From Candidatus Saccharimonadota bacterium (lineage in GTDB: Bacteria > Patescibacteriota > Saccharimonadia > Saccharimonadales > Saccharimonadaceae), in NCBI GenBank assembly GCA_009785095.1, contig WQXA01000004.1, forward strand, positions 1 to 39,757: a DNA stretch of 39,757 bases, written 5' to 3'. The first letter of the stretch is position 1, and each line of letters opens with the position of its first letter. The notes under the pieces were generated by a model that saw only the letters and a list, made by a program, of their open reading frames with translations, ran no database searches and was not told where the DNA came from. Below, one piece after another: positions 25,775 through 33,594 of this stretch. Made by a program: the position numbers and the translations under genes.

Positions 25775-26092
25775 CGTGATCGTATGGAGATCATACGAAA
25801 CGCACCTTATACCCCCATTTTAACAGAAGCGCTATTCGTAGCGCAAATGTTAGGCTACGCGCGGATGAAAGTATCTACCCTCCACTTTCGCCGCCCCAGT
25901 TCGTGATTCGTGAGCGAAGCACGGGCGTTCACGGCGGCAATCGGCGCGTATCTAATCCCTTTGACCGGCGGACCCCAAGTGTGAGGTGGGTCGCGCTTGA
26001 ACCAATCGGTTCTGCCTTGAACTGGGTGCGTCGAAGGGCTGAATAACCGCGCTGTTTAGCGATGCCCACCCTTGCTAGACGCGCGGTTTTTT
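25775..26092 (+). ncRNA. Structured noncoding RNA, class unassigned, about 318 nt
   Basis: Consensus promoter, no convincing ORF, multiple perfect helices including ACGCACC/GGTGCGT, TACGCGC/GCGCGTA, GCGCTA-TTCG-TAGCGC, GCCGCC/GGCGGC, plus 3' terminator. Confidence 0.85.
26045..26092 (+). terminator. Intrinsic terminator of the ncRNA
   Basis: AACCGCGC-T-GTTTAGC / GCTAGAC-GCGCGGTT stem followed by a 6-T run. Confidence 0.8.
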
Positions 26093-26184
26093 GGAACCAC
26101 GAGACAAACCTACGGTTTTTCTAATCGGCCAGTTGGCAAAGCCAAGTTTTGATAAATCAAAACCAAGCTGGCCTGCTCTTTTCC

Positions 26185-26730
26185 CTAATATGATATGTCA
26201 CTAAATTCATCGATGAATCGGCTGACTTGTTCGAAAATGACCGGCAGATCGGCCTGTTCGCTGCGTGAGAATTTGCCGAGAACGTAATCGGTGTCGCGAG
26301 TGGTGGCGGCCAGGTGATTGGCCGTGCCGATGCGCAGCCGCGCGAAATCGGATCCGAGGTGCGCGATGATCGATTTCAGGCCGTTGTTGCCGCCGTCACT
26401 GCCCTGCTGGCGCAGCCGGATTTTAGAAAAAGGCAGATTGAGATCGTCACAGATCACCAAAATATCTTTTGTCGGGATTTTGTAAAATTTGGCCAAGGTA
26501 GCCACGACCTCACCGGTCAGATTGTAAAATTTCTGTGGTTTGACGAGCAGGATTTTCTCGGATTCGTTGGTCGTTTCGATTATCTCGGCCAGCGCCGCGC
26601 CGAACTTGGGCGAGTTTTTGAATTTGACCCGCCGATGCTTGGCATAGAAATCGCCCGCCATAAACCCGATGTTATGGCGAGTCTTGCGATACTTTAACCC
26701 TGGATTGCCGAGAAAAATGATTAGTTTCAT
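26185..26730 (-). CDS. pth: Peptidyl-tRNA hydrolase
   Basis: MKLIIFLGNPGLKYRKTRHNIGFM, VKPQKFYNLTGE, ICDDLNLPFSKIRLRQQGSDGGNNGLKSI. Confidence 0.95.
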   Translation of the reverse strand: MKLIIFLGNPGLKYRKTRHNIGFMAGDFYAKHRRVKFKNSPKFGAALAEIIETTNESEKILLVKPQKFYNLTGEVVATLAKFYKIPTKDILVICDDLNLPFSKIRLRQQGSDGGNNGLKSIIAHLGSDFARLRIGTANHLAATTRDTDYVLGKFSRSEQADLPVIFEQVSRFIDEFSDISY

Positions 26731-26807
26731 ACCTTAATTCTAGCAGACTCTTGCAAAATTTCGAAACATGAGATATCATGAAAGCGTTAGCTAAATGAGG
26801 AGGGTGC

Positions 26808-27386
26808 ATGTATAGTTTCGCGTCAAGAAAAAATTTTGAGTTCGAGGTGTGGCATTGGCCTTCGGCGGGAGTCGTTGCGGGGATCGTGTGCGGTGCCCTG
26901 CTCCTTTATGTGCTGACCGCGTTTCTGTTGGCTCGGCTATTTCGCAAGGCCGGCGTGCCGACCTGGAAAGCGTGGGTGCCGTTGTATAATTTGTGGAAAT
27001 TCTTCCAAATCGGCGGCCGGGTCGGCGTTTGGTCGCTGCTACTACCGGTGGTGATTTTGTCGGCGGCCGCGCTGGCTTTGTTCGTCGGCGACTGTGGCTA
27101 CAAACACGATTGGCAACAAACAAACGAAATCGTGACCCTAGTTTCGCTACTGGTCATCCTAATATTGGCGACGGTGGCCTACGTGGCGCAGTACATAGCG
27201 GCCGTGTGGAGCATCACCAAAAAGCTCGACAAAAACCTAGTCTATTTGTTACTGCTATTCGTCAACCTCGGCCCATCGTTGTGGCTGTGGATAATGGCGC
27301 TCGATAAATCGAAATGGAACGACAAACTCGGCAGCAAAAGCCTCGCCCCAGAGATGAAGAAAAAAGACGCGAAGAAGAAAAAGTAG
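26808..27386 (+). CDS. DUF5684-like membrane protein
   Basis: 4 TM; LARLFRKAGVPTWKAWVPLYNLWKFFQIGGRVGVWSLLL; SD GGAGGG. Confidence 0.6.
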   Translation: MYSFASRKNFEFEVWHWPSAGVVAGIVCGALLLYVLTAFLLARLFRKAGVPTWKAWVPLYNLWKFFQIGGRVGVWSLLLPVVILSAAALALFVGDCGYKHDWQQTNEIVTLVSLLVILILATVAYVAQYIAAVWSITKKLDKNLVYLLLLFVNLGPSLWLWIMALDKSKWNDKLGSKSLAPEMKKKDAKKKK

Positions 27387-27413
27387 GCGATCGCGGCGCG
27401 CCAGAGCGCAGCG

Positions 27414-27442
27414 TTGACAAATCACACTAGAAGTGCTACAAT
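27414..27442 (+). promoter_or_regulatory. Consensus promoter TTGACA-N17-TACAAT, ATG 6 nt after the -10
   Basis: TTGACA 27414-27419, TACAAT 27437-27442, ATG 27449. Confidence 0.85.
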
Positions 27443-27448
27443 GTGCAC

Positions 27449-28507
27449 ATGGCGTCATTGCACGATTCTCCGTTGGTTGTAGATAGCCCGAATCCAACCG
27501 CTCTTAATGCGGGGGGGGGTCTAAGTGGTGATTCAACTCCTGTAGTCCCTCCGAATGTTCGTCAAACACAAATTTATCTAAATGCTGGATTAGATCCGAA
27601 TCGAGAGATATCCGTTAATTATGAGGGGCAAGTAATATGGTCTGACGAAGGCTACTCGGCAAAGCAAAGCCACTTTATTTATCCGTGGACCAATGAGGCA
27701 CTGACAGATTGGTACGATAGACTCAAGGTTTACCTAGCGGGCAAAAAGGTTGTCGCAGTTTGCAACAGCGATTTCGTACTGACTGCAGTTATGGCTGGTG
27801 CCGAGCAGCCCGTAAGAGTTATCGATAACAATCTAGCCTCACTGTTCTTCGCAGAGCTCAAAGCTGTCGCTGCCTCCAGATTGGATCGGCTGGAGGATTT
27901 CAAGCGATTTTTTAAAACTTTCGCAAACCCTTCACTCCGTCCTGAACATGAAAGAGTAGGTTTTTTTGGCGAGGTCTTCGAAGATCTGTCTCCTCACCTA
28001 TCTGATCACTCACGCGGCTATCTCAGTCAGGTTTTTGAAAGCGTCTATATCCGCAAACACCTGATTTCAAGAAGAGGCGCTAACAATGGCAGGGCGCGTA
28101 ATGCGCCATATCTGCAAAACGAAAGTGCATACTCCAGCGTTAGACTAGCTAGTTCTAGAGTAGAGTTTTGCCCCGAATCGATAGAACAGTTTTTTGGCGC
28201 TATGGTGCTCGGTAGGCTGACGCCTCATTCGCAGTGCGATACAGCTTATCTATCAAATGCACCTGCGTGGATTAGCCTTTATGGCTGGGGATCCGACGAT
28301 AGTGTTATAGGAGTTGTCAATGCGGTCAGTGATGGTGGACATGTACTGATAGCAACCGATGGCTATAGACAAGAGGAATCCTTACTACTTGCAAACAACA
28401 CGGGCGCCCGTTTGACGCGTATCCGACGAGATCCCCCTGGAAGAAAAACCGCCTTTAACGAGATGTCTGTGTTCTATAGATACCACGAGACCGATCTGTT
28501 GAGCTAA
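27449..28507 (+). CDS. Candidate phase-variable DUF3419/BtaA-like (SAM-dependent aminocarboxypropyltransferase-like) protein, ON at G9
   Basis: VVAVCNSDFVLTAVMAGAEQPVRVIDNNLASLFFAELKAVAASRLDRLEDFKRFF resembles DUF3419 motif I region; G9 tract at codons 21-24. Confidence 0.6.
   Translation: MASLHDSPLVVDSPNPTALNAGGGLSGDSTPVVPPNVRQTQIYLNAGLDPNREISVNYEGQVIWSDEGYSAKQSHFIYPWTNEALTDWYDRLKVYLAGKKVVAVCNSDFVLTAVMAGAEQPVRVIDNNLASLFFAELKAVAASRLDRLEDFKRFFKTFANPSLRPEHERVGFFGEVFEDLSPHLSDHSRGYLSQVFESVYIRKHLISRRGANNGRARNAPYLQNESAYSSVRLASSRVEFCPESIEQFFGAMVLGRLTPHSQCDTAYLSNAPAWISLYGWGSDDSVIGVVNAVSDGGHVLIATDGYRQEESLLLANNTGARLTRIRRDPPGRKTAFNEMSVFYRYHETDLLS
27511..27519 (+). repeat. Homopolymer G9 contingency tract
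   Basis: 9 consecutive G in the 5' end of the 27449 CDS. Confidence 0.95.
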
Positions 28508-28548
28508 CTAGCGACAACTAAGCTACACTGACTTTTGCGGCGCTTTAC

Positions 28549-30096
28549 TTACTTTTTCATCTGTTTCTCATCACGAAAACTAAACTTGATCGGCGTGCCG
28601 TTGAAGCCGAATTCGTCGCGGAATTGGCGTTCGAGGTAGCGTTTGTATGACCAATGGATGAATTTGAAATTGGCGCCATAAATCACAAACCACGGTGGCG
28701 CGACGTCGGTTTGGACGACGTAACGGAATTTCGGGTGCGTGTTTTTGAGTCCGGCCGGCGGGTGTTTGGCGACGGCCTTTTGTAGGATTTTGTTGAGTTG
28801 GCTGGTGGGGATTTTGCGCTGGCGTTCCTCGGCGATGGTGGCGGCCAGCTCGAAAATCTTGGCGACGTTCTGTCCCGTCACGCTCGAGGTGAAAATCACT
28901 GGCGCCCACGGCACGAAATCGAAATTATTTTTTAGCGTGGCTAGCGCGTCTTCGGCGGCGAATTCCTCGCCCTTTAGATCCCATTTACTAACGGCCAAGA
29001 TCAAGCCCTTGCCTGCCTCGGCGATCATGCCAGCCAGTTTTTGATCGAGCGCCACGCTGGTGTCCTGGGCGTCGACGAGCAGCAAGCAAATGTCGGCTTC
29101 CTCGATGGCCGCGACGGTGCGCAGCACGCTGAATTTCTCGACGCCGCGCTCGATTTTGCCGGGCTTTCGCACGCCGGCCGTGTCGAGGAGCTCGATCGTC
29201 CGCCCGTGATATTTCACGCTCACGCGGTTGATGTCGCGCGTCGTGCCGGCCACCGGCGCTACGATGGCCTGTTGTTTTTTGCTCAGGGTGTTAAAGAGGT
29301 GCGATTTGCCGACGTTGGGGCGGCCGATGAGGGCGAGTTTGAGGGGTTTTGTGTCAGTGGATGCGTGCGCTTCCGCCAGAACATTGCCTTGGCGTACGCG
29401 ACTCAAGCCCGTCGTTACGGGTTTCGTCGCTCTCTCCTCATCCGTCATTCCGGACGACGCCAAGTCAAGTTCTGGCTGCGCGCTTGCGCCAGCTACCTCG
29501 GAATCTTCTTTCCGAAACCGTCCGGAGTCACGACGAGGCGAGAGCGATTTCTCCTGTAACGACAGGCAGAAATCGCGTATTGAGGGAGGAGATTCCGAGG
29601 TAGCATTCATGCCGACAGATTTTGCTATCTGTTCCATAAGCCGACTGATCCCGCGATTATGTTCGGCCGAAGTCTCGACGATGTCTTTGATGCCGAGGCG
29701 CAGATATTCGTCTGGTGATATTTTTTCTTTCAAATCGGCCTTGTTCAGCACCAAAATGACTGGTTTTTTCGATTTTAATACCTTTTTCGCTATGTCGCGG
29801 TCGGTCTGGTCAGGATATTCGGTGATGTCTTTGACGAGCAAAATCAGATCGGCCGAGTCGATAGCGTCGTCGACTTGATCCTGGATGGTCGCCTCGAAAT
29901 CGTCCTCGGGATCCTTCAGCCCAGCGGTGTCGACCAAGACAAAACGATCGTTAACAGTGCGGACGACCGAGTCGCGCGTCGTGCCAGCCTCGCGGGCGAC
30001 GATGGCGTCTTTCCGCCCGATGAGGCGGTTGAACAGCGAAGACTTGCCAGCATTAGTCTGGCCGACAATGGCGACGATTGGAAGTTTGGTTGACAT
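28549..30096 (-). CDS. der: Ribosome-assembly GTPase Der/EngA with expanded inter-domain linker
   Basis: Two G domains: VAIVGQTNAGKSSLFNRL and LALIGRPNVGKSHLFNTL; start MSTKLPIVAIVG at 30096 preferred. Confidence 0.95.
   Translation of the reverse strand: MSTKLPIVAIVGQTNAGKSSLFNRLIGRKDAIVAREAGTTRDSVVRTVNDRFVLVDTAGLKDPEDDFEATIQDQVDDAIDSADLILLVKDITEYPDQTDRDIAKKVLKSKKPVILVLNKADLKEKISPDEYLRLGIKDIVETSAEHNRGISRLMEQIAKSVGMNATSESPPSIRDFCLSLQEKSLSPRRDSGRFRKEDSEVAGASAQPELDLASSGMTDEERATKPVTTGLSRVRQGNVLAEAHASTDTKPLKLALIGRPNVGKSHLFNTLSKKQQAIVAPVAGTTRDINRVSVKYHGRTIELLDTAGVRKPGKIERGVEKFSVLRTVAAIEEADICLLLVDAQDTSVALDQKLAGMIAEAGKGLILAVSKWDLKGEEFAAEDALATLKNNFDFVPWAPVIFTSSVTGQNVAKIFELAATIAEERQRKIPTSQLNKILQKAVAKHPPAGLKNTHPKFRYVVQTDVAPPWFVIYGANFKFIHWSYKRYLERQFRDEFGFNGTPIKFSFRDEKQMKK
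29407..29604. repeat. Palindromic repeat insertion(s) in the der linker
   Basis: CCCGT-CGTT-ACGGG (29407-29420); outer arms GCTACCTCGGAATCT (29492-29506) / AGATTCCGAGGTAGC (29590-29604); inner hairpin 29544-29576. Confidence 0.75.
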
Positions 30097-30135
30097 AATC
30101 AGATAGATTGTATCAGATATAATTAAATTTATCAA

Positions 30136-30164
30136 TTGACCGACGCTAATATTTGTTGTATAAT
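30136..30164 (+). promoter_or_regulatory. Consensus promoter TTGACC-N17-TATAAT, ATG 6 nt after the -10
   Basis: TTGACC 30136-30141, TATAAT 30159-30164, ATG 30171. Confidence 0.85.
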
Positions 30165-30170
30165 TGTCGA

Positions 30171-30767
30171 ATGACAGGAAATGAGCAGCGATTTAGCTCA
30201 GCTATGAATGGAGTCTTAGAAAGCGTTCCGCACGACATCAGTGGCTTCCCGTTTTTTGCGGCCAGTTGCGCGCGGGTTGCCATGATGCCAGACGGTGATG
30301 TTAGGGGGGGGGCTATGGCTGTTGATGAAACAGAGCGTACAAAAGAAATTCGGAGGAGCATAAGAAAATACAGGCTGTACAGGGCGCTTCTGGGACACGC
30401 AGGTATGGAGGCTCCAAAAACTGATCAGGAAGAAGACGAGTATAATAGAATGCTGAAAATGTCGGGTCTGCACGCAGAAATCGACGGGATCCTTGGGGAA
30501 ATAAAAACCAGCAAATGGATATTGGCAAGCAGCAAGAAAAGGCTTCGTCGGACTTCCAAACGCAATGAAAATAGAGGTACCATGAAGAGTAGTATAAAAC
30601 GGCGTAAAACTGACATCGGCGAGTTGATGAATAAGGCATGCGAGCTAATAGAGAGCCTAAAATCCGATCACCAGCAAGCTCACCAGGAAGCTGCGGCTAG
30701 ACAGCGCATAGGTCGTCGCTGGCTGGCGCGTCTAGCCGTTGCTCGTCAAAATTCAGCTTCGAAATAA
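30171..30767 (+). CDS. Candidate phase-variable protein of unknown function, basic/coiled-coil rich, ON at G9
   Basis: MTGNEQRFSSAMNGVLES...; G9 tract 30304-30312 read as AGG GGG GGG GCT. Confidence 0.6.
   Translation: MTGNEQRFSSAMNGVLESVPHDISGFPFFAASCARVAMMPDGDVRGGAMAVDETERTKEIRRSIRKYRLYRALLGHAGMEAPKTDQEEDEYNRMLKMSGLHAEIDGILGEIKTSKWILASSKKRLRRTSKRNENRGTMKSSIKRRKTDIGELMNKACELIESLKSDHQQAHQEAAARQRIGRRWLARLAVARQNSASK
30304..30312 (+). repeat. Homopolymer G9 contingency tract
   Basis: 9 consecutive G in the 5' part of the 30171 CDS. Confidence 0.95.
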
Positions 30768-30775
30768 ATCTCACT

Positions 30776-31894
30776 TTACTTCTTAAGCTCCGCCAAAACT
30801 TTTGCGGAAGGTTTGTTCGGGATGGAAGCGATGGTCTTGCCGCCGTAGGTAAAGACCACTTTGTCGTCGTTGGTGATTTCGCCTATGATGGTGGCTTTGG
30901 CTTTCTTGGAGCGGATCGCCGCGAGGACTTTGTCGACGTCACCAGGATTGACTTGGAGCAGGAAGCGCGCCTGTGTTTCGTTGATCAAGGTCGCCTCGGG
31001 CGTGTTGTCAGAAGCCTCCGCGTTGAGAGGCACCACCGACAAATCGACCTTTGCGCCCAGCCCGCCGTAGCGAGCCGACTCGCAGGTTGCGGCGCCGATG
31101 CCGGCGGCCCCAAGGTCGGAACAAGCGTTGATTTTGCCGGTCGCGAACGCCGCCAGGACGCCGTCCATGGTGATTTTTTCTTCCCCAAAGAGGGCTTTGG
31201 CCGGACGCATTTCGTCGGCGAATCCGGCTCGAAACGCCGTGTCGTTGCCGTCGTTGCCAGTCTCGCCGATCAGGATGATTTTGTCGCCGATGTTTTTGGC
31301 TGGCTTGGTCAAGGGTTTGTCGGTGACGAGCACGCCCACGACCGACGCCACGAGTGCCGGTACGATGTCGGAAAACGAGGTCGAAAAACCGCCGCCAGCG
31401 ATGCCGACGCCCAAAACGTCGCACATGTCATGGACACCGTCGATCATTAGGTTGACTCTGTCGGCGCTGGTCATTGTTTTGCATTTGCCGCAGGTGCAAG
31501 TCTTACCATCGCCCTTTAGTCCGCAAGCTCCGACTAAAACTTTGCTCTCGAGCGGTCGTGTGCCGATAAAGTCAAGCACAGCCAAAGGCTTGCCGCCCAT
31601 AGCCACCACGTCCCGGATGGCGCCTCCCGCACCGGTTGCCGCCGAATCATAAGGCGTGGCCACGCAAGGCGAGCAATGACTCTCCAATTTGAGCACGATG
31701 GATGTGTTGGTGCCGGGAATTTTCACGACGCCAGCGTCGTCGTTGGCATCTGGCCCGACCACCATCAGCCCTGGGAACATTTTGTTGACTCGATCATTTA
31801 GTTTTTTGAATTTGCCGAAATCGATCGCTTTGTCGATGTTGTGATGCAAATGCACAAAAAGCCCGTGCATCAACGCTTTTTCGATCTTGTTCAT
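30776..31894 (-). CDS. Half-length PurL/AIR-synthase-related protein (N-terminal FGAM synthase half)
   Basis: LESHCSPCVATPYDSAATGAGGAIRDVVAMGGKPLAVLDF, DLGAAGIGAATCESARYGGLGAKVDL; ATG 31894 with AGGAGG SD. Confidence 0.75.
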   Translation of the reverse strand: MNKIEKALMHGLFVHLHHNIDKAIDFGKFKKLNDRVNKMFPGLMVVGPDANDDAGVVKIPGTNTSIVLKLESHCSPCVATPYDSAATGAGGAIRDVVAMGGKPLAVLDFIGTRPLESKVLVGACGLKGDGKTCTCGKCKTMTSADRVNLMIDGVHDMCDVLGVGIAGGGFSTSFSDIVPALVASVVGVLVTDKPLTKPAKNIGDKIILIGETGNDGNDTAFRAGFADEMRPAKALFGEEKITMDGVLAAFATGKINACSDLGAAGIGAATCESARYGGLGAKVDLSVVPLNAEASDNTPEATLINETQARFLLQVNPGDVDKVLAAIRSKKAKATIIGEITNDDKVVFTYGGKTIASIPNKPSAKVLAELKK

Positions 31895-31961
31895 ACCAAA
31901 CCCTCCTTTTATTAGATCTACAAGTATTCTAGCACTCACTGAATTTTAGTGCAAGAAAGTT

Positions 31962-33074
31962 TTATTTCCTGACTTCCAAAGTCTCGCCGCCAAAAGTAAT
32001 ATTTTGCGGTTCGATGATAACTCGTTTTTGGCCGGTCTCGACGCGGCCGGCCACGACGGCGGAAAGTCCCTGCTCGGCGGCGATTTTGATGACTCGCGGC
32101 GCGTCCTTTTCCGACACAAAAATTGCAAAACCGGCGCCCACATTGAACGTGGCGTACATTTCTTTACCGTCCATGCCGGACAACTTTTGAATCAAATCGA
32201 ACTCGGGCTGGATCGGCATAATTTTGTCCAAACGATAAGTAAAATCGGCCGTGGCACGCATGATTTTGCGCCAACCGTGACCGGTGATGTTGGCCATGTA
32301 ATGTGGCTGCACGCCGGCCTGCAAAATGTTCCGCACGAGATTAACGTAAAGATGCGTCGGTGTCAAAATAGCTTCGCCAAATAACCGACCGTCGGGCAAT
32401 TTCTGCTCATACAGGCCGGGATTTTCATCGGCCAATTTTCGCACCAGCGAGATGCCGTTGGCGTGGATGCCGCTACTCTCGATCAAGACAATCGCGTCGC
32501 CGGCCGCCAATTTGTCGCCGAGAACTAGGTTCTGTTTCGGATTGATGACGCCCACGGCCGAGCCGCCCAAATCGACGGCGCTGGGGTTGATGATGCCTTT
32601 GAGCGCCGGCGTTTCTCCCCCGCCCCACACGGCGCCGATTTCCTGACAGGCGGCTGCCCAACCGTTGACCAAATCGGCCGCCCGCTCGCGGTCAGTCGTC
32701 CAGGCCGAATCACCGACGGCAAAGTAAGCGTTGACGACCTGCGGCATGGCACCGACCACGATTAGATCGTTGACGATCATGGCCACGGTGTCGCGAGCCA
32801 GCGCATCGTAATAGGTTCGACCGGTGACTTTTCGCATCGCGTCAGCCACGAGATTTTTGGTGCCGAGGCCTTCGATTACTAGGGATCGATAAACGTCGCC
32901 TTCTTCCCAAACATAAGCCGACTCACCGCGCGAAGCCTCGATTTCCACGCCGCCAAAGTTCGCCAAATTGCCGGACGTCTCGGCGGCCGCGCCCTGCGCT
33001 AGGACTTTTACTTGGTCGAGTTCTTGGTAATTCACGCCCGATTTGGCGTAGGTTGATTGAGATTTAGTCATCAT
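31962..33074 (-). CDS. purM: Phosphoribosylformylglycinamidine cyclo-ligase
   Basis: PurM-family protein: DTVAMIVNDLIVVGAMPQVVNAYFAVG, GGGETPALKGI, NITGHGWRKIMRA. Confidence 0.88.
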   Translation of the reverse strand: MMTKSQSTYAKSGVNYQELDQVKVLAQGAAAETSGNLANFGGVEIEASRGESAYVWEEGDVYRSLVIEGLGTKNLVADAMRKVTGRTYYDALARDTVAMIVNDLIVVGAMPQVVNAYFAVGDSAWTTDRERAADLVNGWAAACQEIGAVWGGGETPALKGIINPSAVDLGGSAVGVINPKQNLVLGDKLAAGDAIVLIESSGIHANGISLVRKLADENPGLYEQKLPDGRLFGEAILTPTHLYVNLVRNILQAGVQPHYMANITGHGWRKIMRATADFTYRLDKIMPIQPEFDLIQKLSGMDGKEMYATFNVGAGFAIFVSEKDAPRVIKIAAEQGLSAVVAGRVETGQKRVIIEPQNITFGGETLEVRK

Positions 33075-33081
33075 TCCTCCT

Positions 33082-33594
33082 TTAGCTATCCAAATATTTT
33101 TGCCAACCTAATTTGCCTAGTTTGGTGTCTTTGTCGACGACTTTGGCGGATTGTTTTTGCCTAAAGGAATTGTATTTGGTGGCTAGCGTTTGGTCGGCTA
33201 GCGCCAAAATTTCCACCGCGTAGAGCGCTGCGTTCTTGCAACCATTTTCGGGCATAGTCGCCAGAGTAATCCCAGGCGGCATGGCGATGTTACTCCACAG
33301 CGCTTCGTGGCCGTGGTTCGGGTTCCGGAGCGGTATCGAAATGATCGGCAAAGTCGTATAAGCCGCCAACACGCCGGCCAAATGCGCTGACATACCGGCA
33401 CCCGCGATGATGATTTTTAGTCCGCGCTCGCGCGCCTCCGAAGCATATTCAGCGGCCGCGTTTGGCGTGCGATGAGCCGAAATGATGCGCATCTCATAGG
33501 CAACGCCGAACTCGTCCAAGGTTTTCGCCACCTCGCCCATAGTGCCGAGATCCGAATCCGATCCCATAACGATGCCGATTAAGGGTTTAGTCAT
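33082..33594 (-). CDS. purE: N5-carboxyaminoimidazole ribonucleotide mutase PurE
   Basis: IGIVMGSDSDLGTMGEVAKTLDEFGVAYEMRIISAHRTP, AGAGMSAHLAGVLAAYTTLPIISIP; internal ATG 33594 is the likely start. Confidence 0.95.
   Translation of the reverse strand: MTKPLIGIVMGSDSDLGTMGEVAKTLDEFGVAYEMRIISAHRTPNAAAEYASEARERGLKIIIAGAGMSAHLAGVLAAYTTLPIISIPLRNPNHGHEALWSNIAMPPGITLATMPENGCKNAALYAVEILALADQTLATKYNSFRQKQSAKVVDKDTKLGKLGWQKYLDS

Noticed and set aside
29041-29878. Overlapping + strand ORFs of 172 and 216 aa
   Set aside because: Antisense to der; der frame supported by GTPase motifs in both domains
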